A DNA stretch of 64,000 nt from Nocardia inohanensis NBRC 100128 (GTDB taxonomy: Bacteria; Actinomycetota; Actinomycetes; Mycobacteriales; Mycobacteriaceae). Below the pieces are notes generated by a model, which ran no database searches, was not told where the DNA came from, and was given only the letters and a program-made list of their open reading frames with translations. Both the position numbers and the translations under genes were made by a program. Numbering within the stretch: the stretch's first letter is position 1; each line of letters opens with the position of its first letter. Shown here piece after piece: positions 8,224 through 18,790 of this stretch. The DNA lies in assembly GCF_001612945.1 (NCBI RefSeq), contig NZ_BDBK01000005.1, forward strand, positions 1-64,000, written 5' to 3'.

Positions 8224-8224
<1 letters not shown>
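7985..8224 (-). CDS. rpmC: 50S ribosomal protein L29
   Basis: The protein is 79 residues from the ATG at 8222-8224, starting [16 protein letters not shown]. It has the L29 helical hairpin with [20 protein letters not shown] and the conserved RRVRHEIAR-like segment ([19 protein letters not shown]). An upstream in-frame ATG at 8257 was rejected because it lies inside rplP and the chosen start forms a TGATG junction with the rplP stop. L29 sits near the nascent-chain exit of the large subunit. Confidence 0.96.
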
Positions 8225-8640
<416 letters not shown>

Positions 8641-8643
8641 AGG

Positions 8644-9447
<804 letters not shown>

Positions 9448-9843
9448 TTACTTTGCCCCTCCCTTCCGGTTACGAGTGGTACCGGCAGTGGGCACGCTCT
9501 CGACCTCGATGGTGATGTGGCTGGTGCGCTTGCGGATCCGGAACGCACGGCCCTGGGCACGCGGCTGGAAACGCTTCATGGTGGCGCCCTCATCGACGAA
9601 CGCGGTCGAGATGACCAGCGTCGCCGGGTTGAGGCCGAGGTTGTTCTCGGCGTTGGCCGCGGCCGAAGCCACCACCTTGGCGACCGGCTCGCTCGCGGCC
9701 TGCGGAGCGAACTTCAGGATGTTGAGGGCGTCCTGGACGGAACGGCCGCGGACCAGGTCCACGACACGGCGCGCCTTCATCGGCGTCACGCGAACGTGCT
9801 TGGCGGTCGCGCGCGCGGTCAGGTTCTGAGTTTCAGTGCTCAT
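9448..9843 (-). CDS. rplV: 50S ribosomal protein L22
   Basis: The 131-residue protein has the L22 hallmarks [30 protein letters not shown] [13 protein letters not shown] and the extended loop [19 protein letters not shown] that reaches into the peptide exit tunnel, where macrolide-resistance changes occur in other bacteria. Its start overlaps the rpsS stop by 4 bp. It follows rpsS in the usual S10 order. Confidence 0.97.
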   Translation of the reverse strand: MSTETQNLTARATAKHVRVTPMKARRVVDLVRGRSVQDALNILKFAPQAASEPVAKVVASAAANAENNLGLNPATLVISTAFVDEGATMKRFQPRAQGRAFRIRKRTSHITIEVESVPTAGTTRNRKGGAK

Positions 9844-10121
9844 CGCCGCTTGCTCTTCCGATCTTCCTTGACGTGGCTCTTGAACGTACGAGTCGGCGCG
9901 AACTCACCGAGCTTGTGTCCAACCATGTTCTCGGACACGAACACCGGCACGTGCTTGCGGCCGTCGTGGACCGAGAACGTGTGGCCGATGAAATCCGGAA
10001 TGATGGTGGAACGACGCGACCAGGTCTTGATGACCTGCTTCGTGCCCTTCTCGTTCTGAACGTCCACCTTCTTGAGGAGGTGTCCGTCGACGAACGGGCC
10101 CTTCTTCAGGCTACGTGGCAT
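9840..10121 (-). CDS. rpsS: 30S ribosomal protein S19
   Basis: The 93-residue protein starts [19 protein letters not shown] and contains [26 protein letters not shown] and [15 protein letters not shown], which are invariant S19 segments. S19 contacts the head of the small subunit and the intersubunit bridge. It lies 14 bp after rplB, with AAGGAGG directly upstream of its ATG. Confidence 0.97.
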   Translation of the reverse strand: MPRSLKKGPFVDGHLLKKVDVQNEKGTKQVIKTWSRRSTIIPDFIGHTFSVHDGRKHVPVFVSENMVGHKLGEFAPTRTFKSHVKEDRKSKRR

Positions 10122-10135
10122 CTTTAACCTCCTCC

Positions 10136-10966
<831 letters not shown>

Positions 10967-10999
10967 GAGTTCTTCTCTACTTTCTGAAGTCCCAGACGC

Positions 11000-11305
11000 T
11001 TACGCGACCGGGCCTCCGAAGATCTCGATGGGCTTGCTGTCGGCCGAGATGGTCACGAGCGCGCGCTTGGTGCTCTTGCGCGTGCCGTAACCGAAGCGGG
11101 TCCGCTTGCGCTTGCCCTGACGGTTGGCGGTGTTGACGGAGGTCACCTTGACGCCGAAAACCTTCTCGACGGCAATCTTGATCTGCGTCTTGTTCGAGTC
11201 CGGGTGCACGATGAAGGTGTAGGTGCCTTCTTCGATCAGTCCGTAGGACTTCTCGGAGATCACCGGCGCGAGCAGAATGTCGCGGGGGTCGGCGATGGTG
11301 GTCAC
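11000..11305 (-). CDS. rplW: 50S ribosomal protein L23
   Basis: The 101-residue protein contains [21 protein letters not shown], the L23 N-terminal motif, and [22 protein letters not shown], the rRNA-binding loop. L23 lies at the tunnel exit and docks trigger factor and the signal-recognition particle. The start is GTG at 11305-11303, which overlaps the rplD stop in a GTGA junction. Confidence 0.97.
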   Translation of the reverse strand: MTTIADPRDILLAPVISEKSYGLIEEGTYTFIVHPDSNKTQIKIAVEKVFGVKVTSVNTANRQGKRKRTRFGYGTRKSTKRALVTISADSKPIEIFGGPVA

Positions 11306-11973
11306 TTGCTCTCCTCCTGTGCAGCTTCGGCAGGGCCGTGCACGAAGGCGTTGAGCGCCTCGACGGAGAAGATGACCTCATCGGCCTTCAGCACGTCGTA
11401 GGTGTTCAGCTGATCGGGAGCGATCGGGTGCACGTTCTGCAGGTTCGCCACGGACTTCCACGTGGTGACGTCCTCGCGGCCCACCACAACCAGGAGCTGC
11501 TTGCGGGTCGAGAGCTCGGCCAGGAAGCTCTTGGCGGCCTTGGTCGACGGGGTCTGACCGGCAACCAGTTCGGTGATGACGTGGATGCGCTCGTTGCGGG
11601 CGCGATCCGACAGGGCGCCACGCAGTGCGGCGACCTTCATCTTCTTGGGCAGGCGCTGGGTGTAGTCACGCGGCTGCGGGCCGTGGACGGTGCCACCGCC
11701 GGCGAACTGCGGCGCACGGGTCGAACCCTGGCGCGCGCGGCCGGTGCCCTTCTGGCGGTACGGCTTCTTGCCACCACCGCGGACTTCACCGCGGGTCTTG
11801 GTGGCGTGCGTGCCCTGGCGAGCCGCGGCCTGCTGGGCCACGACGACCTGGTGCATCAGCGCGATGTTCGCGGTCACGTCGAAGATCTCCGCGGGGAGCT
11901 CGACGGTGCCCTCGGTCTTGCCGCCGGCGGCCTTGACCGTGAGGGTCAGGTTGGTCTTGGTCTCGGTGCTCAT
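11302..11973 (-). CDS. rplD: 50S ribosomal protein L4
   Basis: The 223-residue protein has the L4 loop [29 protein letters not shown] divided over residues ~55-85, which extends into the exit tunnel, and [16 protein letters not shown]4 is a primary 23S rRNA-binding protein and in some bacteria autoregulates this operon. Its ATG overlaps the rplC stop (ATGA). Confidence 0.97.
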   Translation of the reverse strand: MSTETKTNLTLTVKAAGGKTEGTVELPAEIFDVTANIALMHQVVVAQQAAARQGTHATKTRGEVRGGGKKPYRQKGTGRARQGSTRAPQFAGGGTVHGPQPRDYTQRLPKKMKVAALRGALSDRARNERIHVITELVAGQTPSTKAAKSFLAELSTRKQLLVVVGREDVTTWKSVANLQNVHPIAPDQLNTYDVLKADEVIFSVEALNAFVHGPAEAAQEESK

Positions 11974-12635
11974 GCCCGGGCACCACCCTTCACTGCACTC
12001 TTGACGATCACGACGCCGCCGGTGCGGCCCGGGATCGCGCCCTTGATCAGCAGCAGGCCGTTCTCGGCATCCACCTTGTGGACCGAGAGGTTCTGCGTGG
12101 TGACGCGGTCGTTACCCATCCGGCCGGACATGCGCATGCCCTTGAACACGCGGCCCGGGGTGGAGCAACCACCGATGGAGCCGGGGCGACGGTGCACAGC
12201 CTGCGCACCGTGCGAGGCACCCTGGCCACGGAAACCGTGACGCTTCATGGTGCCCGCGAAGCCCTTGCCCTTGGAGGTGCCGGTCACGTCGACGTAGCTG
12301 CCCTCTTCGAAAGCGTCGGCGTTGATCTCCTGGCCGACCTCGAAGGCCGAGGCGTCAGCGACGCGCAGCTCGGCGATGTGGCGGCGCGGGGTGACACCGG
12401 CCTTGGAGAACTGGCCGGAGACCGGCTTGTTCACCTTGCGCGGGTCGATGGCGCCGAAAGCGACCTGGACGGCGGAGTAGCCGTCGCGCTCCACGGTGCG
12501 GATCTGGGTAACGACGTTCGGACCGGCCTTGACGACGGTCACGGGAACGACGCGGTTCTTTTCGTCGAAGACCTGGGTCATGCCGAGCTTGGTGCCCAGG
12601 ATGCCCGCGGCCGGACGAGTCTTGTTGTCAGTCAT
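11970..12635 (-). CDS. rplC: 50S ribosomal protein L3
   Basis: The protein is about 221 residues from the ATG at 12635, which has GGGGA eight bases upstream. A GTG at 12653 overlapping the rpsJ stop (GTGA) is a possible alternative adding six residues. The core has [38 protein letters not shown] and [24 protein letters not shown], all diagnostic of L3, which is needed to assemble the peptidyl-transferase region. Confidence 0.96.
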   Translation of the reverse strand: MTDNKTRPAAGILGTKLGMTQVFDEKNRVVPVTVVKAGPNVVTQIRTVERDGYSAVQVAFGAIDPRKVNKPVSGQFSKAGVTPRRHIAELRVADASAFEVGQEINADAFEEGSYVDVTGTSKGKGFAGTMKRHGFRGQGASHGAQAVHRRPGSIGGCSTPGRVFKGMRMSGRMGNDRVTTQNLSVHKVDAENGLLLIKGAIPGRTGGVVIVKSAVKGGARA

Positions 12636-12649
12636 ATTCGAAGTCCCCG

Positions 12650-12955
12650 TCACTGAATGTTGACGTCGACGCTGGCCGGCAGGTCGATACGCATGAGAGC
12701 GTCAACCGTCTTCGGCGTCGGGTCGAGGATGTCGATAAGCCGCTTGTGCGTACGCATCTCGAAGTGCTCGCGCGAGTCCTTGTACTTGTGCGGCGACCGG
12801 ATGACGCAGTAGATGTTCTTCTCGGTAGGCAACGGCACCGGGCCGACCACACGGGCGCCGGTACGGGTCACCGTCTCGACGATCTTGCGCGCAGACGCGT
12901 CGATCGCCTCATGGTCGTAGGCCTTGAGCCTGATGCGGATCTTCTGTCCCGCCAC
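12650..12955 (-). CDS. rpsJ: 30S ribosomal protein S10 (first gene of the operon)
   Basis: The 101-residue protein reads [19 protein letters not shown] and continues with [41 protein letters not shown], typical of S10 (also the transcription-antitermination factor NusE). The start codon is GTG at 12955-12953, preceded by AAAAGGA. It heads the S10 operon and is preceded by a long leader of about 350 bases. Confidence 0.97.
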   Translation of the reverse strand: MAGQKIRIRLKAYDHEAIDASARKIVETVTRTGARVVGPVPLPTEKNIYCVIRSPHKYKDSREHFEMRTHKRLIDILDPTPKTVDALMRIDLPASVDVNIQ

Positions 12956-13405
12956 GCTGAGTGTCCTTTTCTCCGCTTACGTTGTGATCCAAGAGGTTTC
13001 CCTCTCGAACCACCCTCATTTGCACAGCCCGAACACACGAAGACGCATCAGCCACAACACACACGACCGGCCCCTCGGGACCCGTCCATCGCCGCTGTTC
13101 ATCTGTCATGGTTCATCCGGTCCACGCGGTCGGGCGTGTCGCGCCGCCGCACATTCCTCAGCCCTGAGCAAATCTCCACGAGCCTCGGAACAGTGTCCCG
13201 GACGCACCCACGCCGCTTTCAGGCGGGGTGCAAAATTCGGTCTTGCTTGCCTGTCACCTGCGCTGATCCAACGGAAAAGACGCAACCCGGTGTGGGCAAC
13301 CCGAATAGTATGCCTCGAGCCCCGGGGCGACTTCAAATCGCCCCTCCCCCGGACTCCGGGGCGATGGCCCTGGTCACACCGGGTCGTCAGGGTGACCGAA
13401 AACGA
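12956..13405 (-). promoter_or_regulatory. Leader and candidate promoter of the S10 operon
   Basis: This 450-bp stretch has no convincing gene. On the minus strand TACTAT (13310-13305) and TTGAAG (13336-13331) could form a -10/-35 pair with a long 20-bp spacer, giving a leader of roughly 340 bases. The 7-bp hairpin GGGGCGA/TCGCCCC (13324-13344) overlaps the -35 region. A small GAAA-loop hairpin, AGAGG-GAAA-CCTCT, lies about 40 bases before rpsJ. A long leader fits regulated ribosomal-protein expression, but no specific mechanism can be shown from the sequence. Confidence 0.35.
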
Positions 13406-13438
13406 TCGGCCCGCAGCACAATCGGTGCCGCGGGCCGA
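13406..13438 (-). terminator. Hairpin terminator after the secreted-protein gene
   Basis: TCGGCCCGC (13406-13414) pairs with GCGGGCCGA (13430-13438), and an inner GCAC/GTGC stem closes the loop. It lies 17 bp downstream of the minus-strand secreted-protein gene and insulates it from the S10 operon promoter. Confidence 0.7.
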
Positions 13439-13454
13439 AGTTCGGGAGAGCCGA

Positions 13455-13850
13455 TTACTGGTCGAGCACTTCCACGACCATGTACGGGTGGCCGTTGTTC
13501 CAGCTCGGGTTGACCCAGGCCAGACCGAACTCACCGAAGCGGGAGTGCGCGACCTCCGAGATGACGTCGGACGGGTCGGCGTACACATAGTCGTCGTCCT
13601 GCGGCAGCCGCGACGCCGGATCCAGAATGTAGGTCAGATTGTCGCCGAGGAAACCGTTCAGCATCCCGGGCAGCGGGCTGTTGTTCAGCGCCGCGGCCTC
13701 GTTGCGATCCAGCGAAACTCCGGCATAGATACCGATGCTGGGGTCGCTGAACGGAGTGATGGCGGCAGCCGAGCCGGCCGAGCAGGTGGCGGCGGCAGCA
13801 GCGCCGGTGAGCGCCAGTCCCAGGGTCGCCACGGCGGTGCGAATACGCAT
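13455..13850 (-). CDS. Small secreted protein of unknown function
   Basis: From the ATG at 13850 the product is 131 residues. It starts MRIRTAVATLGLALTGAAAA, a clear signal peptide with a probable cleavage site after the AAA/SAAA region near residue 30. The mature part is about 100 residues, acidic and cysteine-free, with the C-terminal pattern FGLAWVNPSWNNGHPYMVVEVLDQ. I do not recognise the family. The frame is open 23 codons further upstream, but the signal peptide and GGAG upstream support the chosen start. It is a single-gene unit. Confidence 0.75.
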   Translation of the reverse strand: MRIRTAVATLGLALTGAAAAATCSAGSAAAITPFSDPSIGIYAGVSLDRNEAAALNNSPLPGMLNGFLGDNLTYILDPASRLPQDDDYVYADPSDVISEVAHSRFGEFGLAWVNPSWNNGHPYMVVEVLDQ

Positions 13851-13991
13851 GTTTTTCGAGATCTCCAATCCCCAACCGACCGGTGAATCGGCACCGGGAC
13901 CACCCGTGTCCCGAGACACGGCTGCTCAAGCTAGCAATCGCCGGGCGATTCCATATCCGTCAGCGAATCGGTCATTGTTCACATTTCACCC

Positions 13992-14120
13992 ATGATTTAC
14001 CGCGGCCGCCACCCGCCTCCGCCGACCGGCCGCCTGCCGGACAACCTGTTGTTCGTCGTGGACAGCGAAACCATGGAAAGCATCGACCGCGCGCTGCGAC
14101 GGCTACTCGATCTCCCGTAG
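13992..14120 (+). CDS. Possible 42-residue small protein
   Basis: A short frame begins ATGATTTACCGC and ends at a TAG at 14118-14120. The product has a proline-rich N-terminus and an amphipathic C-terminus (LFVVDSETMESIDRALRRLL). No ribosome-binding site is visible, and no family is recognised. It could be a real small protein, a remnant of a longer gene or chance. It lies directly before the promoter of the DUF4442 gene. Confidence 0.25.
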   Translation: MIYRGRHPPPPTGRLPDNLLFVVDSETMESIDRALRRLLDLP

Positions 14121-14156
14121 TGACCGCGTATCTTACTTCTGAGTAAGATACGCGGC
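14120..14156 (+). promoter_or_regulatory. Long palindromic operator overlapping the promoter of the DUF4442 gene
   Basis: Two perfect 14-bp arms, CCGCGTATCTTACT (14124-14137) and its complement (14142-14155), flank a TCTG centre and stop two bases before the ATG. The core TTACT-N4-AGTAA resembles operators of TetR-family regulators of lipid genes. TAAGAT at 14144-14149 is a suitable -10 box with a GTGACC -35 candidate 18 bp upstream. It is placed so that transcription would start at or next to the ATG, giving a leaderless mRNA. No ribosome-binding site is present, which agrees. Confidence 0.6.
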
Positions 14157-14633
14157 ATGACCAAAGAGACCGCCACCTACCGCGGCTGGAAGAAGCTCCC
14201 CGACAACCGCATCGGCCACACCCTTTTCTCGCTCGGCATGGTCGCGCGCGTCCCCTACTTCGGCACCGTCCTCCCCAGCGTCGTCCGCCTGGAACCCGGC
14301 CTCTGCGAGGTCACCGCCCCCAAGTGGTTCGGCATCCACAACCACTTGGGTACCTTCCACGCCATCGCCGCCTGCAACCTGGCCGAGGTCGCCATGGGCA
14401 TGCTGTCGGAGGCCACCGTCCCGGGCACCCACCGCTGGATCCCCAAGGCCATGAATGTCCAGTACTTGGCCAAGGCCAACTCCAGCCTCCGCGCCGTCGC
14501 CAAACTCCCCGAGGTCCCCGACTTCGACAAGATCACCGAGGGCCAGGAGCTCGTCGTCCCGGTCTCCATCTACGACAAAACCGGCCTCGAGGTCGTGCAC
14601 GCCGACATCACCACCTGGGTGACGCCGAAGTAG
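14157..14633 (+). CDS. DUF4442 hotdog-fold protein (thioesterase-like)
   Basis: The 158-residue protein has the DUF4442 pattern of a hotdog-fold acyl-thioester hydrolase relative. HNHLGTFHAIAACNLAEVAMGMLSE forms the long central helix region, and the C-terminal strands VVPVSIYDKTGLEVVHADITTWV complete the fold. The substrate is probably an acyl-CoA or acyl-carrier thioester, but the catalytic residues are not certain. It is a single gene behind a TetR-like palindrome and ahead of a hairpin terminator, which suggests tight individual control, perhaps by lipid or acyl-CoA levels (inference). Confidence 0.75.
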   Translation: MTKETATYRGWKKLPDNRIGHTLFSLGMVARVPYFGTVLPSVVRLEPGLCEVTAPKWFGIHNHLGTFHAIAACNLAEVAMGMLSEATVPGTHRWIPKAMNVQYLAKANSSLRAVAKLPEVPDFDKITEGQELVVPVSIYDKTGLEVVHADITTWVTPK

Positions 14634-14640
14634 GGGAACT

Positions 14641-14673
14641 CGGCAAGTCTGTTGCGGCCCAACGGACTTGCCG
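14641..14673 (+). terminator. Hairpin terminator after the DUF4442 gene
   Basis: CGGCAAGTC (14641-14649) pairs with GACTTGCCG (14665-14673). The stem continues through a T-G wobble into GTTG/CAAC around the loop CGGCC, about 14 bp in total, starting 8 bp after the stop codon. Confidence 0.75.
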
Positions 14674-14839
14674 TATTCACCGGGTGGTCGCGGTTCGCCG
14701 CGTCCAGCCCGTGACCGTTGTCGGCTAGCCCGCTTGCCAGTTGCCTCGAATTCGCGCGATCGCAAGTGGGTGCGGGGTGGGGCCGGATTGATGGGATGCG
14801 GTCTGGTCCGGGGGTGGGTGGGGCTGTTTGAATGCGGGT

Positions 14840-16057
14840 ATGAGTGGGCTGGAGGTCGGCGGGGCGGCCGATGTTTGTGTGGTGGGGCTGGGGCCTACGG
14901 GGCGGGCGGTGGCGCATCGGGCGATGGTGGCCGGGTTGCGGGTGGTGGGGGTGGATCCGCGGCCGGAGCGGTTGTGGGGGCCTACTTATTCGTGCTGGGT
15001 GGATGAGTTGCCGGAGTGGTTGCCGGGGAGTGCGGTCGGGAGCCGGATCGAGCAGCCGACGGTTTGGACGGGGGCGGCGCATCGGATTCCGCGGGCTTAT
15101 TGCGTGTTGTCCAAGCAGGGGTTGTGGGATGCGCTGGCCTTGGATGACGCGACGGTGATCGCGGGGCGGGCGCGGATCGTGCAGCCGCATCGGGTGGAGT
15201 TGTCCGATGGGCGGGAGATCCGGGCGGCGACGGTGATCGATACGCGGGGGCAGTCGGGGCCGGGGCGGCGGCGACTGGCCAGTGCGCACGGGATCTTCGT
15301 GGATGCGGAGCGGGCCGCGCCGATGGTGGGCGAAGGCGAAGGGCTGCTGCTGGATTGGCGGGACGAGAACGGGGCCGGCAAGGATGCGCCGCCGTCGTTC
15401 TTGTATTCGGTGCCGCTGGGGGACGGCACGGTGATCTTCGAGGAGACCAGTCTCGGGCTCCGGGGTGGGATGCCGCAGCACGAGTTGCGCAGGCGGACGT
15501 TGAATCGGTTGAAGGCGCACGGGATTCGACTACGAGGGGATGAACCTACCGAGGCGGCGCACTATCCGCTGGATTGGGTGCCGCCGAAAGCCGGTCGGGG
15601 GCAGGTGATTCCGTTCGGGTCGCGGGGCGGGATGATGCATCCGATCACGGGATATTGCGTGGCGGATTCGCTGGCGCTGGCGGATGTGGCGGTCGGCGCG
15701 ATCTTGAACGGTGAGGATCCGATCGAAGCACTGTGGCCGTGGCAGGCGCGGCTGGTCTATTGGATGCGGATGCGGGGGGTGTACGGGCTGGGGCGCTTGA
15801 CGACCCCGCAGTCCATCGCCATGTTCGACGCGTTCTTCACGCGACCGCCCCGCCAGCAGCGCGCCCTGCTGTCGGCGCATGACGACTACACCGCGCTGGG
15901 CACCGCCTTGTTCATGACGGTGGCCACCACCTGGCCGTTCCGGTGGCGGTACGACCTGGTGGGCTGGACGAACCGGAATCGCTGGGTGGATTGGGATTTC
16001 GGGGATCCGCGGGATCTGGCGGAGCAACTCGCCGATGAGCTGCCCGGGCAGCCCTAG
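14840..16057 (+). CDS. Lycopene cyclase family flavoprotein (CrtY/CrtL type)
   Basis: The product is 405 residues from the ATG at 14840; a TTG four codons upstream also lies in frame. It begins with a Rossmann FAD/NAD-binding motif, DVCVVGLGPTGRAVAHRAMVAG, and has the family segments GPTYSCWVDELPEWL, YCVLSKQGLWDAL, VIDTRGQSGPG, FIFEE-like VIFEETSLG and IPFGSRGGMMHPITGY. These match lycopene beta-cyclases, which add beta-ionone rings to lycopene. No other carotenoid gene is near, so an orphan location or a different polyene substrate is possible. Its TAG overlaps the stop codon of the convergent SDR gene. Confidence 0.8.
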   Translation: MSGLEVGGAADVCVVGLGPTGRAVAHRAMVAGLRVVGVDPRPERLWGPTYSCWVDELPEWLPGSAVGSRIEQPTVWTGAAHRIPRAYCVLSKQGLWDALALDDATVIAGRARIVQPHRVELSDGREIRAATVIDTRGQSGPGRRRLASAHGIFVDAERAAPMVGEGEGLLLDWRDENGAGKDAPPSFLYSVPLGDGTVIFEETSLGLRGGMPQHELRRRTLNRLKAHGIRLRGDEPTEAAHYPLDWVPPKAGRGQVIPFGSRGGMMHPITGYCVADSLALADVAVGAILNGEDPIEALWPWQARLVYWMRMRGVYGLGRLTTPQSIAMFDAFFTRPPRQQRALLSAHDDYTALGTALFMTVATTWPFRWRYDLVGWTNRNRWVDWDFGDPRDLAEQLADELPGQP

Positions 16058-17082
16058 ACCCAGTTCTCGATCCAGTATTTCCAGATGACCGGCGCGTAGC
16101 CCGCGAGCGGCGGCACCTTGATATCGGTGCCCGCCAATGCGGCTTCGGCGTGCCGGGATTCGAAGCAGCAGCTGAGCTCGCTGTGTTCGATGACCTCCAT
16201 CGGCATCCCGATCTGCCGCAGCGCCCAGCCCATGCCGGGCACGCGCAGGGTCATGTCGAGGGTCTGTTTGGGCATGACCTCGACCAGATGCGGTGCACCG
16301 GCTTCGTCGGCGAACAGGTTGAACACGTCGGCCACGCTCTGCCGCCGCGGATCGACCAGGTGATAGGTGGTGTCCTCGCCGCCGGTCCGGTGCGCGATGT
16401 GATCCAGCGCCCGAGCCACGAAATCGACCGGCACCATATTGGTTTCGCCGAGCCGCGGCGCGACCACCGGCAGAATGCGCGGCAGCTGAGCGGCCATGCG
16501 CAGCAGCCGGAAGAAGTAGTACGGCCCTTCGATGCGATCGATCTCGCCGGTCCGTGAGTGGCCGATGACGATGCCCGGCCGGTAGATCCGCCACGGCACC
16601 TTCGATTGTTCCCGCACCGCCTGCTCGGCCTTCAGCATGGCGCGCTGATACGGCGTGGTCAGCAGCTGCCCGACATCGAACATGTTCTCGGTGAAGAGCC
16701 CGTCCCACGCCCCGGCGACCTGCACCGTCGAAACATGGTGCAGCTGACCGGCTTCCACGCTCGCGGCGAAGTCGACCACCCGCCGGGTGCCGCCGCCGGG
16801 CGCCACCGCATCGAACCCGCCGGCCAGGTGGAACACCTGGTCGATGGAGCCGCGATGCGCCGCAACCCATCCCGGATCGATGCCCAGCCCCGGCGCGGTG
16901 AGATCGCCGCGCACCGGTTTGATGCGATCGCGGGCATCCCACGCGTGCATGCACCGATTGAAGCGCAGCACCGAATCCTCGCCGGGCCGCACCAGCACAT
17001 GGATGTCCCCGTCGCGCTTCAGCAATTCGGGAAGTAGAAACCGACCGATGAACCCGGTTGCCCCGGTAACCAGGTAAGCCAT
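16054..17082 (-). CDS. Extended short-chain dehydrogenase/reductase, NAD-dependent epimerase or thioester-reductase-like
   Basis: The 342-residue protein begins MAYLVTGATGFIGRFLLPELL with the extended-SDR nucleotide motif TGATGFIG. It has an HVSTVQVAG strand and the segment TTPYQRAMLKAEQAV, in which the tyrosine and lysine are placed as in the YxxxK active site. IYRPGIVIGHSRTG is typical of the NAD_binding_4 group (fatty-acyl-CoA and thioester reductases). The substrate is unknown. It converges on the lycopene cyclase gene with a 4-bp stop overlap, and is divergent from the lipoprotein gene. Confidence 0.8.
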   Translation of the reverse strand: MAYLVTGATGFIGRFLLPELLKRDGDIHVLVRPGEDSVLRFNRCMHAWDARDRIKPVRGDLTAPGLGIDPGWVAAHRGSIDQVFHLAGGFDAVAPGGGTRRVVDFAASVEAGQLHHVSTVQVAGAWDGLFTENMFDVGQLLTTPYQRAMLKAEQAVREQSKVPWRIYRPGIVIGHSRTGEIDRIEGPYYFFRLLRMAAQLPRILPVVAPRLGETNMVPVDFVARALDHIAHRTGGEDTTYHLVDPRRQSVADVFNLFADEAGAPHLVEVMPKQTLDMTLRVPGMGWALRQIGMPMEVIEHSELSCCFESRHAEAALAGTDIKVPPLAGYAPVIWKYWIENWV

Positions 17083-17193
17083 GCCGCCACTTTAACGTGA
17101 TGCGCGCCACACTTGCCGCGCGGATCGGTCAGCGCCGACAAACCGGGCGATCCATACAGCGTCCGAACGGCTATCCGATGGCATGCTGTCGCA

Positions 17194-17892
17194 GTGAATC
17201 CTCGACTGCTCGCGATTTCCCTGCCGGTGCTCGCCTGTCTGCTGATCACCGGATGTGGCGACAACGCCTCCCCTGCCTCCAGCGGCACCCCGAGCACCCC
17301 GCGCGAACAGCTACTACTCGCCGAGAGCGAATTTCCAGCGGGGGCAAAGCATATGGACATTCCCGCCGACAAACTGCGCGACGCCGCCTCGGATGTGGCG
17401 AGCCTGCAATCGGATGCGGTCGTCACCCCCGAGTCCTGCCGCGGCATCCAGATCGATGCGGCGAAATTGACCGAGCAGGCGCTGAAGGATTCGTCGGTGA
17501 CGGCCGCGTCCCAGGACGCGACCGTCTACGTCGAATACGTGGCGAGCCGCAACACCGACCTGAAGCGGTTCGCCGCCAACAACGCGCAGTGCAAACAGCT
17601 GACGGGCAGCAATGTCATCGACGGCGACAAGGTCGAAACCAAGGTCGAGATCAAGGATCTGAGCGCGCCCGGCGACCTGAAGGGCGTGGACACCCTGGTC
17701 TACCTCTCGGACTCCTCGTCCACCGCGCCCGGCGTGACCGAGCCGATCAGCAGCACCGCCTACATGGGCTGGGCCACCCTGCGCGACACCACCGTCGCGG
17801 TGCGGGTGGCCTCGATGTCCGGCCCGGTCGACCGTGCCAAGGCCGAACGGTTCTTCGTCGACGCCGTGCGAAAGATCCAGGACGCCGAGTAG
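17194..17892 (+). CDS. Secreted lipoprotein, possibly DUF5642-like
   Basis: From the GTG at 17194 the product is 232 residues, beginning VNPRLLAISLPVLACLLITGC. This is a signal peptide ending in the lipobox LITGC, so Cys21 should be lipidated. The mature domain has FPAGAKHMDIPADKL, two cysteines (SCRG and QCKQL) and the closing RFFVDAVRKIQDAE. It resembles the small lipoproteins of unknown function common in Mycobacteriales, and the DUF5642 name is tentative. The frame is open further upstream, but only the chosen start places the signal peptide at the N-terminus. It converges on drrC with a shared hairpin. Confidence 0.7.
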   Translation: MNPRLLAISLPVLACLLITGCGDNASPASSGTPSTPREQLLLAESEFPAGAKHMDIPADKLRDAASDVASLQSDAVVTPESCRGIQIDAAKLTEQALKDSSVTAASQDATVYVEYVASRNTDLKRFAANNAQCKQLTGSNVIDGDKVETKVEIKDLSAPGDLKGVDTLVYLSDSSSTAPGVTEPISSTAYMGWATLRDTTVAVRVASMSGPVDRAKAERFFVDAVRKIQDAE

Positions 17893-17914
17893 ACCCGGGC
17901 CGGGTCACCGATCG

Positions 17915-17936
17915 GACCGGGGCTCAGGCCCCGGTC
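17915..17936. terminator. Shared hairpin between convergent lipoprotein and ABC permease genes
   Basis: GACCGGGGC (17915-17923) pairs perfectly with GCCCCGGTC (17928-17936) around TCAG. The right arm overlaps the last codons and stop of the minus-strand permease gene, so one hairpin can end transcription of both genes. Confidence 0.65.
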
Positions 17937-18790
17937 TCGGCCGCGCGCTGGTAACCGCGCACGGCCGGGTAGGCGAACACCACGATGATGCCGAGCGTCC
18001 AGGCCAGTGTTTTCAGCAGCGGCGTCGCGATCGGCCCGTCGTAGGCCAGCCCGCGCATGGCGTCGATGGCCGTGCTCATGGGCTGGTTCTCGACGGTCTT
18101 CTGCAACCACACCGGATACGCGTACACCGGCACGAATCCGGAGTTGAAGAACATCAGCAGGTTGGTGACCAGGCCGACCATGGAGACCAGCAGGATGCCT
18201 TCGGAGAAGGTGGCCAGCGCCGTGATCAGCACCGCGAACGCCATGCCGAACAGGATCGGGATGCCGAACATGGCGATGGAAGCCCAAGGCCCGTACCAGA
18301 ATCGGAAGCCCAGCACGAGCCCGACGGCCACCACGAACAGCGAGGTGACCAGCACCCGGATGCCCTCGGCCAGCAGTCGCCCGGTGAGCCCGGCCGCCCG
18401 GTGCACCGGCATGGTGTGGAACCGCCCGAGCAGACCGGTCGCCTTCTCGGTCTTGAACCCGAGCGCACTGATCACCGAACCGGACATGGCGGCCACCAGC
18501 ATGATCATCGGCACCGTGCCGTACACCGAGGGCACGCCGGTGACCGAGGTGATGGAATCGCCGAGCACGATCCGGAACATGATCAACGTCAGAGCCGGGT
18601 AGACCAGCGACTGAATGGTGGTCGCGGGATCGCGCATCCAGCCCAGCAGCAGTCGCTTGCACTGGATCCCGGTCTGCTCGATCCACACCGTGAACGCGCG
18701 CTCCGAACGCGGCGCGACGGCGGGCAGCGGCTGATGCCCCGCCCACGAATCCTGGACCGCTGCGGGCGAATCCGTCTCAATAACCGTCAT
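17924..18790 (-). CDS. ABC-2 type exporter permease, DrrC-like
   Basis: From the ATG at 18790 the product is 288 residues with about six hydrophobic segments. It contains the ABC-2 membrane pattern of the daunorubicin-resistance family: an N-terminal amphipathic region, VYPALTLIMFRIVLGDS, GFKTEKATGLLGRFHTMPVHRAAGLTGRLLAEG split across two segments, and NQPMSTAIDAMRGLAYDG near the C-terminus. It overlaps the upstream permease by 4 bp and completes a three-gene exporter. The cargo could be a lipid, a peptide or a polyketide; the nearby synthetase locus is 9 kb away, so a link is only possible. Confidence 0.85.
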   Translation of the reverse strand: MTVIETDSPAAVQDSWAGHQPLPAVAPRSERAFTVWIEQTGIQCKRLLLGWMRDPATTIQSLVYPALTLIMFRIVLGDSITSVTGVPSVYGTVPMIMLVAAMSGSVISALGFKTEKATGLLGRFHTMPVHRAAGLTGRLLAEGIRVLVTSLFVVAVGLVLGFRFWYGPWASIAMFGIPILFGMAFAVLITALATFSEGILLVSMVGLVTNLLMFFNSGFVPVYAYPVWLQKTVENQPMSTAIDAMRGLAYDGPIATPLLKTLAWTLGIIVVFAYPAVRGYQRAAETGA

